Origin: Bartonella vinsonii subsp. vinsonii
GTDB taxonomy: Bacteria > Pseudomonadota > Alphaproteobacteria > Rhizobiales > Rhizobiaceae
NCBI RefSeq assembly: GCF_902825235.1
Contig: NZ_CADEAJ010000001.1
Coordinates: 127,096 to 191,095, forward strand
Direction: 5' to 3'
Length of the DNA stretch: 64,000 nt
In this document: positions 55,553 to 64,000 of the stretch, piece after piece
Position numbering within the stretch: position 1 is the stretch's first letter
Layout of the letters: each line of letters starts with the position of its first letter
Made by a program: the position numbers and the translations under genes
The notes under the pieces: generated by a model
What the model saw: only the letters and a program-made list of their open reading frames with translations
Told to the model about the DNA's origin: nothing
Database searches by the model: none

Positions 55553-56065
55553 TTAGCTTTTTGGCTTTAACCGAATTATTAAATCAACATGCGAAATTTC
55601 CATACCTTCTGGCGGTTGAGGTAAATTTCCAATGATGGGAGTTTCTTTCAAGTCATAAGGAATATCAAGAATACGATTTTCACCTTCTATATAAAAATGA
55701 TAGTGGTCAGATGTATTGGTATCAAACCAAGTTTTCGAACCTTCCACAGCAATAATCCGTAATAATCCCGCTTCTGTAAATTGATGAAGCGTATTATAAA
55801 CCGTTGCTAAAGACACAGGCACACCCAATGCAATTGCCTCTTCATAGAGTTCTTCAGCAGCAATATGACGATTCCCTTGAGAAAAAATCATATGAGCAAG
55901 TTCTAATCTTTGGCGTGTTGGCCGTAAACCATTTTGACGCAAACGTTTTTCTAACATAGGGACGGAATAATAATGCAAAACCTTCCCACAGTCTTTCGTG
56001 GACTGTTGCTCTTCATTTAACTCTAAATTGTCTGCGCTCATTGACATATCAAAACCACAATGCAT
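55553..56065 (-). CDS. irr: Iron response regulator Irr (Fur family)
   Basis: A 170-residue Fur-family transcription factor. The winged helix spans about residues 35-110 with LRPTRQRLELAHMIF and VSLATVYNTLHQFTEAGLL (recognition helix). The dimer domain has DTNTSDHYHFYIEGENRILDI, the His-rich segment where Irr binds heme. The N-terminal heme motif GCPWHD of Bradyrhizobium Irr is absent here; only CGKVLHYY is seen. In Rhizobiales, Irr controls heme and iron genes under iron limitation and is degraded or inactivated by heme. It is divergent from fabA, an arrangement conserved in the order. Confidence 0.93.
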   Translation of the reverse strand: MHCGFDMSMSADNLELNEEQQSTKDCGKVLHYYSVPMLEKRLRQNGLRPTRQRLELAHMIFSQGNRHIAAEELYEEAIALGVPVSLATVYNTLHQFTEAGLLRIIAVEGSKTWFDTNTSDHYHFYIEGENRILDIPYDLKETPIIGNLPQPPEGMEISHVDLIIRLKPKS

Positions 56066-56083
56066 TTTTGCTCAAAGAAGATT

Positions 56084-56120
56084 AAAATAGAAACAATATG
56101 TATAATGTATATTCTATTTT
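56084..56120. promoter_or_regulatory. Inverted repeat between irr and fabA
   Basis: AAAATAGAA and TTCTATTTT are separated by 19 bases, just upstream of the irr start. The half-sites resemble the TAGAA/TTCTA core of iron control elements, but the spacing is wide. It may be an operator for irr autoregulation. Confidence 0.35.
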
Positions 56121-56266
56121 TAAATAACCCACCATGCAGGATACATAAAAAAGGGCCTTTGTCATTAAAAATGATATAAAATCATTTCCCTCTCCTTAAA
56201 ATTTGCTCTAAAAGTAGGTTTGGGAAAAGCGCAGAAGTAAAATATATGCAAATAAATGGAGTAACA

Positions 56267-56776
56267 ATGGCTGAACAAAAGTCTCGCTACACTTATGAAG
56301 AGCTTCTAAGCTGCGCTCGCGGCGAAATGTTTGGTAAGGGTAACGCGCAATTACCTGCCCCTCCTATGTTAATGATTCATCGAATCACTCAAATTAGTGA
56401 AACTGGCGGTGAATATAATAAAGGAATGGTCCGTGCTGAATTTGACATTACTTCAGACCTATGGTTCTTTGACTGTCACTTTATGGGTGATCCGGTTATG
56501 CCAGGATGTCTCGGTTTAGATGGTATGTGGCAATTAACAGGTTTTTTTCTCGGTTGGTTAGGTGAACCAGGAAAAGGAAGGGCTATTTCAACCGGTGAAG
56601 TAAAATTATCAGGTATGGTCACTCCGCAAACCAAACTGCTTGAATATGGAATAGATTTTAAACGTATCCGGCGTGGAAATTTGGTCTTAGGAATAGCAGA
56701 TGGATGGGTAAAAGCAGATGGCGAAGCCATCTATAAAGCTAGTGATTTACGTGTTGCTTTATTTAAAGAAGACTGA
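56267..56776 (+). CDS. fabA: 3-hydroxydecanoyl-ACP dehydratase/isomerase
   Basis: A 169-residue hot-dog-fold enzyme that dehydrates 3-hydroxydecanoyl-ACP and isomerises the trans-2 to the cis-3 product, the branch point to unsaturated fatty acids. The active-site His is in [18 protein letters not shown], where the following PGCLGLD segment holds the catalytic Asp. ATG 56267 is chosen because GGAG lies 5 bases upstream and [14 protein letters not shown] matches the family. First gene of fabA-fabB-fabI. Confidence 0.97.
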   Translation: MAEQKSRYTYEELLSCARGEMFGKGNAQLPAPPMLMIHRITQISETGGEYNKGMVRAEFDITSDLWFFDCHFMGDPVMPGCLGLDGMWQLTGFFLGWLGEPGKGRAISTGEVKLSGMVTPQTKLLEYGIDFKRIRRGNLVLGIADGWVKADGEAIYKASDLRVALFKED

Positions 56777-56816
56777 AATTATTTGCATTAAAAGGGGCAT
56801 AAACAAGGAGGTATGA

Positions 56817-58037
56817 ATGCGTCGAGTTGTTGTAACCGGAATGGGAATTGTCTCCGCGATTGGAAATAACCCTAGAGATGTTTTAACCAGTTTGTATGAA
56901 GCAAAATCTGGGATTTCCTATGCCCCCCAATATGCCGAATTAGGTTTTCGTAGCAGAGTTTATGGAAAACCTGATATTGATATAGAAGAATTGGTTGACC
57001 GACGCGCTTTACGTTTTCATGGACGCGGAACTGCTTGGAATCATATCGCCATGGATCAAGCAATTGTTGATGCGGGTTTAGAGCTGCATGAAGTATCAAA
57101 TGAACGCACAGGTATCATTATGGGCTCGGGAGGCCCTTCAACGCAATCAATCGTTGAAGCTGCTGACATTACACGCCAAAAAGGTCCAAAGCGTGTTGGT
57201 CCTTTTGTTGTACCTAAAGCAATGAGTTCTACAGCATCCGCAACGCTTGCGACTTTTTTTAAAATTAAAGGTGTGAACTATTCGATCTCTTCGGCTTGTG
57301 CTACTTCTAATCATTGTATTGGCAATGCTTATGAATTGATACAGTACGGCAGACAAGATCGTGTCTTTGCTGGTGGTTGCGAAGATTTGGACTGGACATT
57401 ATCTGTTTTATTCGACGCTATGGGCGCTATGTCTAGCAAATATAATGACGTACCAGAAAAAGCTTCACGTGCTTATGATATCAATCGTGATGGATTTGTT
57501 ATTGCTGGTGGAGCAGGTGTTCTAGTTCTTGAAGAGCTGGAGCTTGCCAAGGCACGTGGTGCAAAAATCTACGGAGAAATTGTCGGATATGGCGCCACAT
57601 CCGATGGACATGACATGGTTGCTCCATCTGGTGAAGGGGCAGAACGATGCATGCGCATGGCACTTGCAACGGTCAATAATAAAATTGATTATATCAACCC
57701 CCATGCAACAGCAACACCTGTTGGTGACCCCCCCGAAATAGAAGCAATCCGCCGTGTCTTTGGAGAAGGTGATCAATGTCCACCAATTTCCGCCACAAAA
57801 TCTCTGACTGGTCATTCCTTAGGAGCCGCAGGTGTTCAAGAAGCGATCTATACACTGTTAATGATGAATCACAATTTTATTTGCGAGAGCGCCCATATTG
57901 AAGAGCTTGATCCAGCTTTTATCAATATGCCAATTGTTCGTGAACGTCGTGATCATCAACAACTGAATACTGTATTATCAAATACATTTGGCTTTGGTGG
58001 TACCAATGCAACGCTCGTTTTCCAACGCTATGTGTAA
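56817..58037 (+). CDS. fabB: 3-oxoacyl-ACP synthase I
   Basis: A 406-residue condensing enzyme that elongates the cis-3-decenoyl chain made by FabA. The catalytic triad is visible: Cys in [12 protein letters not shown], His in [11 protein letters not shown], and His in [25 protein letters not shown] ends the protein. A perfect AAGGAGGT precedes the start. It contains a run of seven C at GACCCCCCCGAA. Second gene of the operon. Confidence 0.97.
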   Translation: MRRVVVTGMGIVSAIGNNPRDVLTSLYEAKSGISYAPQYAELGFRSRVYGKPDIDIEELVDRRALRFHGRGTAWNHIAMDQAIVDAGLELHEVSNERTGIIMGSGGPSTQSIVEAADITRQKGPKRVGPFVVPKAMSSTASATLATFFKIKGVNYSISSACATSNHCIGNAYELIQYGRQDRVFAGGCEDLDWTLSVLFDAMGAMSSKYNDVPEKASRAYDINRDGFVIAGGAGVLVLEELELAKARGAKIYGEIVGYGATSDGHDMVAPSGEGAERCMRMALATVNNKIDYINPHATATPVGDPPEIEAIRRVFGEGDQCPPISATKSLTGHSLGAAGVQEAIYTLLMMNHNFICESAHIEELDPAFINMPIVRERRDHQQLNTVLSNTFGFGGTNATLVFQRYV

Positions 58038-58088
58038 ATTAAGAGTTCTTAGCGGATTGAAAAAAAGCATAGTTTTATGGAGAATTGT

Positions 58089-58907
58089 ATGAAAGGTTTG
58101 ATGGAGGGCAAACGTGGCCTTATTATGGGGGTTGCAAATGATCACTCAATTGCTTGGGGTATTGCCTGTCAACTCGCAAAAGCAGGAGCTGAATTAGCAT
58201 TTACCTATCAAGGAGATGCCTTTGGAAAACGGGTGCAACCACTTGCGGAAAAACTTGGTTGCAAATTGTTGCTTGAATGCGATGTTGAAAAAATTGAAAA
58301 TCTTGATCATGTCTTTGAACATCTTGAAAAAGAATGGAAAACAATTGATTTTATTGTTCATGCCATTGGCTTTTCAGATAAAAATCAGCTCAAAGGACGT
58401 TACGTTGATGTTACAACACGCGAAAATTTTAAGCGTACGATGGTTATTTCAGCTTATTCCTTTACTGAAATTGCCCAGCGTGCCGGTAAGCTTATGCCTA
58501 ATGGAGGAGCTCTCTTAACGCTCACTTATGGAGCTTCACAGCAAGTTGTCCCTAATTATAACATCATGGGTGTTGCTAAAGCCGCTTTAGAAGCTATGGT
58601 ACGCTATTTAGCAGCAGATTTTGGCCCGCAAAATATTCGTGTCAATGCAATTTCGGCGGGACCTGTTAGGACATTAGCAGGGAATGGTATTGCATCTGCG
58701 CGTGCAATCTTCTCATATCAACGCCGTAATGCTCCACTACGTCGCACTGTCAACATTCATGAAATCGGAAAAGCTGCTCTTTACCTACTTTCTGACTTAT
58801 CATCAGGCGTTACCGGTGAAATTCATTATGTTGATTCAGGCTATAACATTATGTCTATGCCAACACTCGAAGAGCTAAAACAGAGTGAAGAAACTCAAGG
58901 AGAATGA
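58089..58907 (+). CDS. fabI: Enoyl-ACP reductase (NADH)
   Basis: A 272-residue short-chain dehydrogenase-like enzyme that completes each fatty-acid elongation cycle and is the target of triclosan. GVANDHSIAWGIA is the cofactor loop and YNIMGVAKAALEA holds the Tyr-x6-Lys active site; AGPVRTLAGNGI forms the substrate loop. I chose ATG 58089, four codons into the longest frame, because GGAG lies 6 bases upstream. Third gene of the irr-linked fab cluster. Confidence 0.96.
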   Translation: MKGLMEGKRGLIMGVANDHSIAWGIACQLAKAGAELAFTYQGDAFGKRVQPLAEKLGCKLLLECDVEKIENLDHVFEHLEKEWKTIDFIVHAIGFSDKNQLKGRYVDVTTRENFKRTMVISAYSFTEIAQRAGKLMPNGGALLTLTYGASQQVVPNYNIMGVAKAALEAMVRYLAADFGPQNIRVNAISAGPVRTLAGNGIASARAIFSYQRRNAPLRRTVNIHEIGKAALYLLSDLSSGVTGEIHYVDSGYNIMSMPTLEELKQSEETQGE

Positions 58908-58930
58908 TTTTTCATAAAACTTTTAAAAGT

Positions 58931-58983
58931 AGAAAAAGTAAGCATATATGTCGTATTTTAAAAACATATCGCCTGCTTTTTCT
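58931..58983 (+). terminator. Terminator of the fab operon
   Basis: AGAAAAAGTAAGC pairs imperfectly with GCCTGCTTTTTCT across a loop with further pairing (ATATG/CATAT). It lies 24 bases after the fabI stop. Confidence 0.55.
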
Positions 58984-59184
58984 AACGTAAATGCTATGGA
59001 TCATGAGAAGAGACTTCTTATTTTTAGAAGATATGACTTCAACAACAGCTCCAGTGACATTGTGCAAAAATCTAACGCATAGAAATCTGCAATCCATTAA
59101 ATTAAAGAATTGCTGTTTTGTTCATAATCAGCACAATCCGTTGTCAGGTTTCTGTCGCAACTACACTATCTCTTATTGAATCAT

Positions 59185-60207
59185 TCAAAAGCCTACTATG
59201 TCGTCCACCTCATTTTTGAATGACCGGCTTAATAATGTATTAGCTGCTTCGACTACACTTTTACCACAAAAGAGCACCTGATAAATTTGCTCTGTAATTG
59301 GCATTTCTACCCCGACGCGTTGTGCTAATGTACGCACTTCTTTTGTATTTAAGTAACCTTCAACAACTTGACCAATCTGTTTTTCCGCTTTTTCTCTCTC
59401 CATTCCTTGGCCAAGCAGCATTCCAAAACGGCGATTGCGCGATTGGTTGTCGGTACATGTCAAAACGAGATCACCTAAGCCTGTCATACCCATGAATGTA
59501 GAAAGCTCAGCACCCATTGCAACGCCTAAACGACTAATTTCAGCTATCCCTCGTGTGATAAGAGCTATTCGGGCGTTTGCTCCAAATCCCATACCATCTG
59601 ATATTCCTGCACCAATAGCAATGACATTTTTGGTTGCACCACCCAATTGAACACCAATCATATCTGGATTTTTATACACTCTAAAATTTTTGCTATAATG
59701 GAAAAGTTGCTGTAGCTCCTCACCAAATTCAGCATCAGAAGCTGCTAGCGTAATTGCTGTGGGCAAGCCGATAGCAAGTTCTTTAGCAAAAGTTGGTCCA
59801 GACAAGACAGCTAAAGGGATTTTATCACCTAAAACCTCACGAGCAACTTCTTGTAAGAGGCGTCCCGTACCGTGTTCTAAGCCCTTCGTTGCCCAAATAA
59901 CACGTGAATTTTGATGCAAATAAGGCTGAATATTGCACAATACCTGACGAAATACATGACTTGGAACAACAATCAATATATTAGAGCTTGTCATTATTGC
60001 CGTTTTAAGAGAAGTTTCAAGCAATAGATTTTTAGGAAATTGAATATCGGGTAAAAATGCCTGATTACAGCGATGTTCTTGTAATTTTCTGATATGTTGA
60101 GGATTATATCCCCAAAGTAAAACACGATGGCCGTTACGGGCCAGAGTAATGGCTAATGCAGTGCCAAAAGAACCGGCACCAATAACTGTTATCGAAATGG
60201 CTTTCAT
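59185..60207 (-). CDS. gpsA: Glycerol-3-phosphate dehydrogenase [NAD(P)+]
   Basis: A 340-residue enzyme that reduces dihydroxyacetone phosphate to sn-glycerol-3-phosphate, the backbone of phospholipids. The N-terminal Rossmann motif is [54 protein letters not shown] (with the catalytic Lys), and [22 protein letters not shown] are family signatures. Convergent with the fab operon. Lipid-related function fits the neighbourhood. Confidence 0.96.
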   Translation of the reverse strand: MKAISITVIGAGSFGTALAITLARNGHRVLLWGYNPQHIRKLQEHRCNQAFLPDIQFPKNLLLETSLKTAIMTSSNILIVVPSHVFRQVLCNIQPYLHQNSRVIWATKGLEHGTGRLLQEVAREVLGDKIPLAVLSGPTFAKELAIGLPTAITLAASDAEFGEELQQLFHYSKNFRVYKNPDMIGVQLGGATKNVIAIGAGISDGMGFGANARIALITRGIAEISRLGVAMGAELSTFMGMTGLGDLVLTCTDNQSRNRRFGMLLGQGMEREKAEKQIGQVVEGYLNTKEVRTLAQRVGVEMPITEQIYQVLFCGKSVVEAANTLLSRSFKNEVDDIVGF

Positions 60208-60579
60208 TAAGCTTTCTGATTATTTTCCAAATTTCCAGTTTGCATGATACACTATAATATATTTATTAAAGAGTACTTTAATATAAATTCATTGAATTTG
60301 AAAATACTCTTTCCTCTTAGCTTTACCTTATACAACATGAAATCTTTTAAAATTTCTCATTTTCTATACTGAATTATATAAACACAACTTCTTGTACATT
60401 CTATAAAGAGCATTTTATCTCAAATAAAATTAAGGTTACGCTAAATTAGCCATATTTTCTGTTTTAGAAAAGTATAGTCCAAATTGTAATAATCCCTTAA
60501 ACAATTACTCGATTGATATCCTATACTTAATATCCTACCCTATGTCCCACAATATTTTCGCGACTAGTGCCTACAAAAA
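60208..60579. other. Intergenic region upstream of gpsA
   Basis: About 370 AT-rich bases. No gene seen; the gpsA promoter should be here. Confidence 0.45.
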
Positions 60580-60604
60580 AAGCCAATGCACTTGGCATTG
60601 GCTT
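60580..60604 (-). terminator. Terminator of the cyo operon
   Basis: A perfect 10-bp stem AAGCCAATGC / GCATTGGCTT with a 5-base loop, followed on the minus strand by seven T; about 30 bases after the cyoD stop. Confidence 0.85.
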
Positions 60605-60635
60605 CATGGATATTTGATATTTTGATTCTCGGTAA

Positions 60636-61514
60636 CTACTTTACGGAATTTTGTGTATCTGGCGCTTGCTCCACGGGCATTTTTGCATCCGGCACTTTCT
60701 CTACAGGAGCCTGCGTTGATTGCCCCACGGGCATTTCCACACCTGGTGCTTGCTCTACAGGAGCCTGCGTTGATTGCCCCACAGGCATTTCCACACTCGG
60801 TGCTTGCTCTACGGGAGCTTGTGTTGACTGCCCCACGGGCATTTCCACACCTGGTGCTTGCTCTACGGGAGCCTGCGTTGACTGCCCCACGGGCATTTCC
60901 ACACCCGGTGCTTGTTCTACGGGAGCTTGCGTTGATTGCCCCACGGGCATTTCCACACCTGGTGCTTGCTCTACAGGAGCTTGCGTTGACTGCCCCACGG
61001 GCATTTCCACACCCGATGCTTGCTCTACAGGAGCTTGCGTTGACTGCCCCACGGGTATTTCCACACTTGGTGCTTGCTCTACAGGAGCCTGTGCTGGTAA
61101 CTGTTCTACTGGTTTTTGTGTCTCCGAGAATTGCTCAGGAGTCGTCACAGAACTCCCTAACACCTCTGGCTCAACAATACGTCCTGAACCACCCATCATA
61201 TTGTAATTCAAATGAGAAATAGCCCACCACGTACCCCCAATAATAATAAAAACGCAGATAGCTGCAAACCATAATGCGCTTAAATTCCACTTGGCATCTG
61301 GACCAGAATTCAAGTGCAAGAAGAAAACAATTTGCACTATAATCTGAATAATCGCCATTCCAATAAGATATGCAACCTTTGTGCTAATTGCCCAGCTGTC
61401 CATCATTCCATACATCACAGGAATAAAAGACCCCATCGTGAAAAATACGGCCAAAATAAAACCAATTAAATAGGAACCCGTACTGGGACCATGTGCTTCG
61501 TTATGCCTGCTCAT
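60636..61514 (-). CDS. cyoD: Cytochrome bo3 oxidase subunit IV with a C-terminal tandem-repeat tail
   Basis: A 292-residue subunit. Residues 1-105 are the normal CyoD: three membrane helices (about 14-34, 44-67, 80-100) with QIVFFLHLN and WWAISHLNYNMM. Normal CyoD ends near here at about 110-130 residues. This one adds about 180 residues: a linker and seven 18-residue units of the type QAPVEQAPGVEMPVGQST (residues 142-267) plus a partial eighth. By the usual topology (N inside, three helices) the tail should be periplasmic. The start ATG 61514 shares its A with the cyoC stop (TAATG). Subunit IV helps assemble the CuB centre. Confidence 0.92.
   Translation of the reverse strand: MSRHNEAHGPSTGSYLIGFILAVFFTMGSFIPVMYGMMDSWAISTKVAYLIGMAIIQIIVQIVFFLHLNSGPDAKWNLSALWFAAICVFIIIGGTWWAISHLNYNMMGGSGRIVEPEVLGSSVTTPEQFSETQKPVEQLPAQAPVEQAPSVEIPVGQSTQAPVEQASGVEMPVGQSTQAPVEQAPGVEMPVGQSTQAPVEQAPGVEMPVGQSTQAPVEQAPGVEMPVGQSTQAPVEQAPSVEMPVGQSTQAPVEQAPGVEMPVGQSTQAPVEKVPDAKMPVEQAPDTQNSVK
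60714..61091. repeat. Seven tandem 54-bp repeats in cyoD
   Basis: 378 bases equal exactly seven 54-base units, each 18 codons with few differences (for example APG, APS, or ASG, and one EIP for EMP). A degenerate eighth unit follows toward 60640. The length keeps the frame when copies are gained or lost. The opposite strand is also open because 54 is a multiple of three. Confidence 0.95.
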
Positions 61515-62179
61515 TATAATGCTCCTAATAGATAAACCATCGTGAAAACACCAACCCATACGATATCAAGCAAATGCCAGAAAATTGAAAGACATGTCAA
61601 ACGTGTTTTATTATCCTGATCCAAACCATTACGACGAAGATGAAAAAACATTACTACCATCCAAAGAAGACCAACACTTACATGAAGACCATGGGTGCCC
61701 ACCAAAGCAAAAAATGCTGACCAATAAGCGGATAGAACCTCTCGTCCAAAAAGCTGTAAACCTGTTGCAGGATCAATACCAGCATAAGCATTAGGATCGT
61801 AATAAAACACCTCGCCCAGAAGCTCATGAAATTCATAAACTTCCATTCCGATAAAGCAACATCCAAGGACAAAGGTAACTGCCATCCATAACCGCACACC
61901 ACTAAGATTACTTTTATGCGCTTGTACCATTGCAAACCCATAAGTAATGGATGACAGTAATAAGATAGCAGTTTCAACTAAAACAAATTTTAAATCAATG
62001 AATTCATTGCTTGCTTTCCCCCCCCCATAAGAAGCAGAAAAAACAGCAAAACTTGAAAAAAGTGTCGAGAACAGAATCAAATCCGAAAGAATGTAGACCC
62101 AAAAACCAAATGTCATTATCGAGCTACTATCGTGATGATGTTCATCGCCGTGAGCATTATTCATTGTCATCGCATTCAT
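61514..62179 (-). CDS. cyoC: Cytochrome bo3 ubiquinol oxidase subunit III
   Basis: A 221-residue membrane protein of the heme-copper oxidase subunit III family with five helices (about 27-45, 68-86, 99-117, 143-163, 195-215). GFWVYILSDLILFSTLFSSFAV and GTHGLHVSVGLLWM are signatures. The His-rich N-terminus (GDEHHHDSS) is usual for CyoC. It starts with AAGGAG 7 bases upstream and overlaps cyoB by 4 bases. Codons for SYGGGKAS contain a run of nine G (62018-62026). Confidence 0.95.
   Translation of the reverse strand: MNAMTMNNAHGDEHHHDSSSIMTFGFWVYILSDLILFSTLFSSFAVFSASYGGGKASNEFIDLKFVLVETAILLLSSITYGFAMVQAHKSNLSGVRLWMAVTFVLGCCFIGMEVYEFHELLGEVFYYDPNAYAGIDPATGLQLFGREVLSAYWSAFFALVGTHGLHVSVGLLWMVVMFFHLRRNGLDQDNKTRLTCLSIFWHLLDIVWVGVFTMVYLLGAL
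62018..62026. repeat. Homopolymer of nine G on the cyoC coding strand
   Basis: Three consecutive GGG glycine codons. A slip of one base would shift the frame early in cyoC. Confidence 0.85.
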
Positions 62180-64000
62180 ACTGTTGCTCCTTGTTTTTTA
62201 AGAACAGCTGTAAAAACATCCTCAGTTTTTTGCACTTCTTCAGCTGGAATATAGTAACCATGGTGGTCACCTGTTAATGAATGACGCACAATCGTTGCAA
62301 TAAAACCAATCAATCCAATCGCAACAAGCCACCAAATATGCCAAACAAGCGCAAAACCAACAACTAACGAGAAGAATCCTGCAATAATCCCTGCCGATGT
62401 ATTTGAAGGCATATGAATTTTTGAAAATCCACTTGTTGGACGCTGATAACCATCCTTCTTCATATGCCAATAAGCATCATCATTCTGCACTTCTGGAATG
62501 ATTGCAAAATTATAAGCAGGGGGAGGAGAAGAAACAGACCATTCAAGTGTCCGTCCATCACCCCAAGAATCATTTAATGTTACTGGCAAGCGCCCTTTAT
62601 GTTTGATACCGTACCAAATTGCTAAAACAACTTGCAGCACAAAACAAAGGATACCAAGCAAAATAATAAAAGCTCCCAGTGCGGCAATGATAAACATTGG
62701 TTGCCAACTAGGTTCCATATAATGTTGAAGACGACGCGTCGCACCCATCAAGCCAAGTGCATAAACTGGGAAAAAAGCGAGATAAAAACCTACGAACCAG
62801 CACCAGAAAGATGCAATACCTAGAAACCGATTGGGTTTATAACCAAAGACTTTTGGAAACCAAAAAGCAAGCCCAGCTAGATAAGCAAAAACAACGCCAC
62901 CAATAATTGTATGATGGAAATGTGCTACCAAAAAGAGCGAATTATGAAACTGCCAATCTGCAGGCACGATAGACATCAAAACGCCTGTTAATCCACCACC
63001 AACGAATGTAAAGATCATTCCCATACACCAAAGCATTGGAGGCTCGAAACGAATGCGACCCTTATACATAGTCAGTAACCAATTAAAGACTTTCACACCT
63101 GTGGGAACCGCAATGATCATCGTTGCAATACCAAAGAAAGTATTTACAGCTTCACCTCCACCCATTGTAAAGAAATGGTGTCCCCAAACAACAAGCGAAA
63201 GAATTAAAATAACCAACATTGCCCATACCATTGAAGTATAACCAAAAAGGCGTTTTGAAGAAAAAGTCGACACAACCTCAGAAACAATCCCAAAAGCAGG
63301 AACAACCAAAACATAAACTTCAGGATGACCAAAAATCCAGACATAGTTAATCCATACCATCGGATTTCCACCCCCAACATTGGTAAAGAAATTCATGCCC
63401 AAATAACGATCACATGCCAAGAGTGCGAATGCTACTGTTAAAACAGGATAAATCACCAAAATAAGGACATTGCTAACGAAAGCGCTCCAACAAAACACTG
63501 GCATTTTCATCATTGTCATCCCAGGAGCACGCATTTTAATAATGGTCGCAACAAAATTGATTGCCCCCATTGTCGTCGCGATACCAGAAAGCTGAAGCGA
63601 CCATAAATAATAATCTACCCCTGTATCTGGACTCCCTTGCAACTCAGAAAAAGGAGGATACATCAACCAACCACCACGACCAAAATTACCAACACCTAGC
63701 GATATGTTAATCAGTATTGCCCCTGCCGCTGTAATCCAAAACCCTAAATTATTTGCAAAGGGAAAGGCAACATCACGCGCACCAATTTGTAGCGGTATGA
63801 GATAATTAAAAAGACCAAATAAAATCGGTGTAGCCATGAAGAAAATCATAATGGTGCCATGCGCCGAAAAAATCTGATCAAAATGCTCAGGCGGCAAATA
63901 CCCTGCCGTTTCACTGCCAAGCGCCATAGCCTGATGTGTTCGCATCATAATTGCATCAGCAAAACCACGAACAAGCATGATAATACCGAGAACAATGTAC
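62176..64000 (-). CDS. cyoB: Cytochrome bo3 ubiquinol oxidase subunit I (5' end outside window)
   Basis: The catalytic subunit of the proton-pumping quinol oxidase that reduces O2. About 607 codons are present; the frame stays open to base 64000 (YIVLGII before the ATG at 63978), and comparison with E. coli CyoB implies about 60 missing N-terminal residues. Metal and heme ligands are visible: His in FSAHGTIMIFF (low-spin heme), HPEVYVLVVPAFG (CuB His and the cross-linked Tyr), WGHHFFTMGG (two CuB His), and LVAHFHHTIIGG (both hemes). The end overlaps cyoC by 4 bases. Confidence 0.97.
   Translation of the reverse strand, partial: YIVLGIIMLVRGFADAIMMRTHQAMALGSETAGYLPPEHFDQIFSAHGTIMIFFMATPILFGLFNYLIPLQIGARDVAFPFANNLGFWITAAGAILINISLGVGNFGRGGWLMYPPFSELQGSPDTGVDYYLWSLQLSGIATTMGAINFVATIIKMRAPGMTMMKMPVFCWSAFVSNVLILVIYPVLTVAFALLACDRYLGMNFFTNVGGGNPMVWINYVWIFGHPEVYVLVVPAFGIVSEVVSTFSSKRLFGYTSMVWAMLVILILSLVVWGHHFFTMGGGEAVNTFFGIATMIIAVPTGVKVFNWLLTMYKGRIRFEPPMLWCMGMIFTFVGGGLTGVLMSIVPADWQFHNSLFLVAHFHHTIIGGVVFAYLAGLAFWFPKVFGYKPNRFLGIASFWCWFVGFYLAFFPVYALGLMGATRRLQHYMEPSWQPMFIIAALGAFIILLGILCFVLQVVLAIWYGIKHKGRLPVTLNDSWGDGRTLEWSVSSPPPAYNFAIIPEVQNDDAYWHMKKDGYQRPTSGFSKIHMPSNTSAGIIAGFFSLVVGFALVWHIWWLVAIGLIGFIATIVRHSLTGDHHGYYIPAEEVQKTEDVFTAVLKKQGATV

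Noticed and set aside
60714..61091. CRISPR array
   Set aside because: The 54-bp units are contiguous with no variable spacers and are read in frame as part of CyoD.
60586..61206. A 206-codon plus-strand frame rich in CSTGACVDCPTG repeats, antisense to cyoD
   Set aside because: It exists only because the 54-bp repeat is a multiple of three and lacks stops in that frame. It has no ribosome site or family signature and lies within the convincing cyoD gene.

Overview
The window comes from an AT-rich alphaproteobacterium of the order Rhizobiales, almost certainly a Bartonella. The grounds are the invasion-associated pair ialA/ialB next to ctpA, trimeric autotransporter adhesins (TAAs) of the BadA/Vomp type, the Rhizobiales block irr-fabA-fabB-fabI, low coding density with long non-coding AT-rich gaps, and decayed prophage genes. 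The species cannot be fixed from the sequence alone.

Layout. 1-12.6 kb is housekeeping. The end of ppa on the plus strand converges on a long minus-strand series (listed here in genome order): a DUF167 gene, yggT, ialB, ialA/rppH, ctpA, an envC-like gene, rlmH, rsfS, nadD, proA, proB, obgE, rlmE and ppx. 13.3-34.8 kb is a 21-kb surface-adhesin island. It holds three large minus-strand TAA genes (2685, 1935 and 1706 residues) and, 2 bases after the first, a small secreted IalB-family gene. The TAAs contain in-frame DNA repeats that are nearly identical over hundreds of bases, the marks of recombination. 35.4-38.6 kb is a small decayed phage-like island: a Cro/CI-type repressor, a frame-broken AAA ATPase gene resembling phage transposition protein B, a small gene coupled to it, a methyltransferase, and the C-terminal remnant of a tyrosine integrase beside tRNA-Ser(GGA).

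38.9-50.2 kb carries a fused EIIA-HPr-EI phosphotransferase protein, rplU-rpmA, tRNA-Ser(CGA), pgi, and an RND efflux pump with its adaptor. 50.6-55.5 kb carries tRNA-Arg(ACG), fhs, rpsU and an SH3-domain exported protein, separated by long empty stretches. 55.5-60.2 kb holds irr, divergent from fabA-fabB-fabI (unsaturated fatty acid synthesis and enoyl reduction), and gpsA (glycerol-3-phosphate for phospholipids). 60.6-64 kb is the minus-strand cytochrome bo3 operon cyoB-cyoC-cyoD, with cyoB cut by the window edge. cyoD has gained a C-terminal array of seven 18-residue repeats, and cyoC contains a run of nine G.

The strongest candidates for a second look are the recombining TAA cluster with its coupled IalB-like gene, the cyoD tandem repeat, the integrase/repressor island at tRNA-Ser, the stand-alone EIIA-HPr-EI fusion, and homopolymer or short-repeat tracts in or near genes. 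Nothing seen requires a wholly new type of system. Gene identities rest on motif recognition, not on database searches.
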